Positions 23,424-24,545 of a DNA stretch of 24,545 bases are shown here, in pieces. Numbering within the stretch: position 1 is the stretch's first letter; every line of letters starts with the position of its first letter. A program made the translations under genes and the position numbers. The DNA is taken from NCBI GenBank assembly GCA_964471475.1, contig CAYYFQ010000029.1:1-24545 (forward strand), written 5' to 3'. Origin of the DNA: JAJNBD01 sp964471475. Its GTDB lineage: Bacteria; Pseudomonadota; Gammaproteobacteria; CAISUE01. The notes beneath the pieces are model-generated. The model made no database searches and had not been told where the DNA came from. It saw nothing but the letters and a program-made list of their open reading frames with translations.

Positions 23424-24340
23424 TTAAAGGCCCATGTTACTAAATTTCCCGCGCTTAAGCTTAAAGGTAAGTGGCCTAATGATTGCAGATTTCCTTCTTT
23501 AAGCGTTTTTAAAATGGGTTGTTTGGCTGCTCGAGGGATTGGTAATAGTTTAAACCAGTAGTGAAATGGATATGTATTTTTTAAAGGGTGCAAATGAATA
23601 TTTTTAAAGCCCGCGGCATCTAGGCCATAACGCAAAGCATTGGGTGAGAATAGCTGCAGATGTTCAATGTCAACAATAGGTGCTTTTTTGCCGAGTAAAC
23701 GCAAGAGCCAATGACGATAATTATGAGTGACCATCATCAGTGCGCCGCCAGGTTTAAGAAGATGATAAGCATCTTTAAAAAATTGTAAGGGTTGGTCAAT
23801 GTGTTCTAAAGTTTGAAAAATAGTGATGAGATCAAATTGTTGCGGTGCAAAATCATCCGCTTGGAACATTCCCTCTTTAATAAAAGCTTTGAGGTCCTCT
23901 GGAGCTGCCGCAATGGCAACAATAGAAGGCTCAATGCCTGTTACTGTTTCAAAGCCCGCTTTTAATAATTCGGTTAAAAAAGCACCATTGCCGGTTCCGA
24001 CATCCAATGCTGATTTTTTTTCAGGTAATTCGGCGAGGATAGAAGGCAGCCATTTTCCATAACTTTGCGCGGCAAAGCGCGCTTCTTCGTCACTGTCGTA
24101 AGCGGAAGAGTGATAAGCTTTATTAAGACTTTCTTTAGGGGGCAAGCTGGGAGCATACACTAACTCGCAAGTAGGGCAGCGAACCATGCGTAGATTCATG
24201 AATTCCGGTATTTTGCGAGAAGCGAAAGCAAGTTGATCTAATTTACTGGCATCCACATTTTCTTCGAAAAAAATATGATGATCGTCAGTGGAGTGACAAA
24301 TCGGGCACTCACGGTGAGTCAAATGATTAAATAAATCCAT
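23420..24340 (-). CDS. Class I SAM-dependent methyltransferase with N-terminal Cys-pair (zinc ribbon-like) domain, 306 aa
   Basis: This is a soluble methyltransferase of the Methyltransf_23 type. Counted from the ATG at 24340, an N-terminal pair of CPxC motifs (C12/C15 and C55/C58) suggests a small zinc-binding module. SAM motif I is LDVGTGNGAF (112-121), an acidic residue after strand 2 is Glu137, and LEHIDQP (178-184) is the motif seen in sugar and lipid methyltransferases, followed by LLKPGGALMMVT. Such proteins with an N-terminal Cys module are common in O-antigen and nucleotide-sugar loci, where they methylate sugars. A TTG two codons upstream (24346) is also open, but the ATG has GGA at 8-nt spacing and is preferred. 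The gene couples to the GT-C gene downstream (4-base overlap). The repeat copy at 24364-24404 sits just upstream and ends in an extended -10 motif. Confidence 0.9.
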   Translation of the reverse strand: MDLFNHLTHRECPICHSTDDHHIFFEENVDASKLDQLAFASRKIPEFMNLRMVRCPTCELVYAPSLPPKESLNKAYHSSAYDSDEEARFAAQSYGKWLPSILAELPEKKSALDVGTGNGAFLTELLKAGFETVTGIEPSIVAIAAAPEDLKAFIKEGMFQADDFAPQQFDLITIFQTLEHIDQPLQFFKDAYHLLKPGGALMMVTHNYRHWLLRLLGKKAPIVDIEHLQLFSPNALRYGLDAAGFKNIHLHPLKNTYPFHYWFKLLPIPRAAKQPILKTLKEGNLQSLGHLPLSLSAGNLVTWAFK

Positions 24341-24361
24341 GATCAAGGTCCAATAAGGTTT

Positions 24362-24404
24362 TTTATAGCATTACCCACTTTTATACTGCGTTGTAAACTT
24401 GCTC
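24362..24404 (-). repeat. Dispersed repeat, copy B, with extended -10 facing the methyltransferase
   Basis: On the minus strand this segment matches the 622-666 element at 35 of 41 positions (shared core 24364-24404). It ends in TGC-TATAAA (24362-24370), an extended -10-like motif 21 nt before the preferred methyltransferase start. It begins about 5 bases after the stop of the gene cut by the right edge. The palindromic left part seen in copy A is absent here. Confidence 0.6.
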
Positions 24405-24408
24405 GTCT

Positions 24409-24545
24409 TCAGTTACCGAGGTTAAGCGGGTCCTGTTGAACGAGTCCGTTATTGTAAATCAGCTGTGGGTGAGTGTCTATTGGGATGGCTTCTAATGTAT
24501 CCCTAAAATTTCTAACGGTTGTGATATCAGCGAAGACTGCTGCGT
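24409..24545 (-). CDS. C-terminal fragment of an unidentified protein (cut by window edge)
   Basis: On the minus strand a frame stays open for 44 codons from the edge to a TGA at 24409-24411. It encodes a segment containing ITTVRNFRDTLEAIP and ending in DPLNLGN. The composition (mixed helix-forming then polar C-terminus) looks protein-like, and the stop falls right before the dispersed repeat, as expected at a gene end. I do not recognise the family. The frame is short, so chance cannot be excluded. Confidence 0.4.
   Translation of the reverse strand, partial: AAVFADITTVRNFRDTLEAIPIDTHPQLIYNNGLVQQDPLNLGN

Overview
The window reads as chromosomal DNA of an AT-rich gammaproteobacterium, most likely a Legionellales relative (Coxiella/Legionella/Rickettsiella-like). 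This is inferred from two promoter elements that fit the PmrA box of Legionella and Coxiella effector genes, from very large helical proteins of the effector type, and from a surface-polysaccharide locus. There is no rRNA, tRNA, CRISPR array, insertion sequence or origin. No gene-free stretch exceeds 300 bases; the two longest (417-687 and 13129-13362) are described.

Left part (1-3450). A palindromic REP-like element lies at the left edge. It is followed by a small leftward ORF (144-416) with its own PmrA-type box, then a dispersed repeat that leads into a LOG-family nucleotide phosphoribohydrolase (688-1266, +). An unrecognised 682-residue helical protein (1252-3300, -) overlaps the LOG gene tail to tail.

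Centre (3451-13932). A 3225-residue protein carries a complete SecA-like DEAD motor near residues 1850-2420. The motor sits inside about 2600 residues of unassigned, largely helical sequence with a Ser-Gly tract, a Gln-rich tract and a Pro/Ala/Gly-rich tail. Its promoter has a near-perfect PmrA box 22 nt upstream of TATAAT. The 682-residue gene is divergent from it and may share this control region. A small structured intergenic region and an unknown 189-residue acidic helical protein follow.

Right part (13956-24545). An MFS transporter (+) converges on a tightly coupled leftward operon: GtrA-like flippase, transketolase N half, transketolase C half, and an epimerase fused to a polyprenyl-phosphate glycosyltransferase. 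Divergent from it is a GT-C-like polytopic membrane protein. A second leftward unit holds a class I methyltransferase followed by a second GT-C/YfhO-like membrane protein. A coherent model is a Gtr-type pathway. The epimerase and the split transketolase make or remodel a sugar, GT2 loads it onto undecaprenyl phosphate, GtrA flips the lipid-linked sugar, one or both GT-C enzymes transfer it to a surface glycan, and the methyltransferase modifies it. The C-terminus of another leftward gene is cut by the right edge.

The most interesting signals are the PmrA-type boxes in front of the giant SecA-like gene and the 90-codon ORF, the giant protein itself, the split transketolase in a Gtr-type operon, and a repeat whose two copies each end in an extended -10 motif about 20 bases before a gene.
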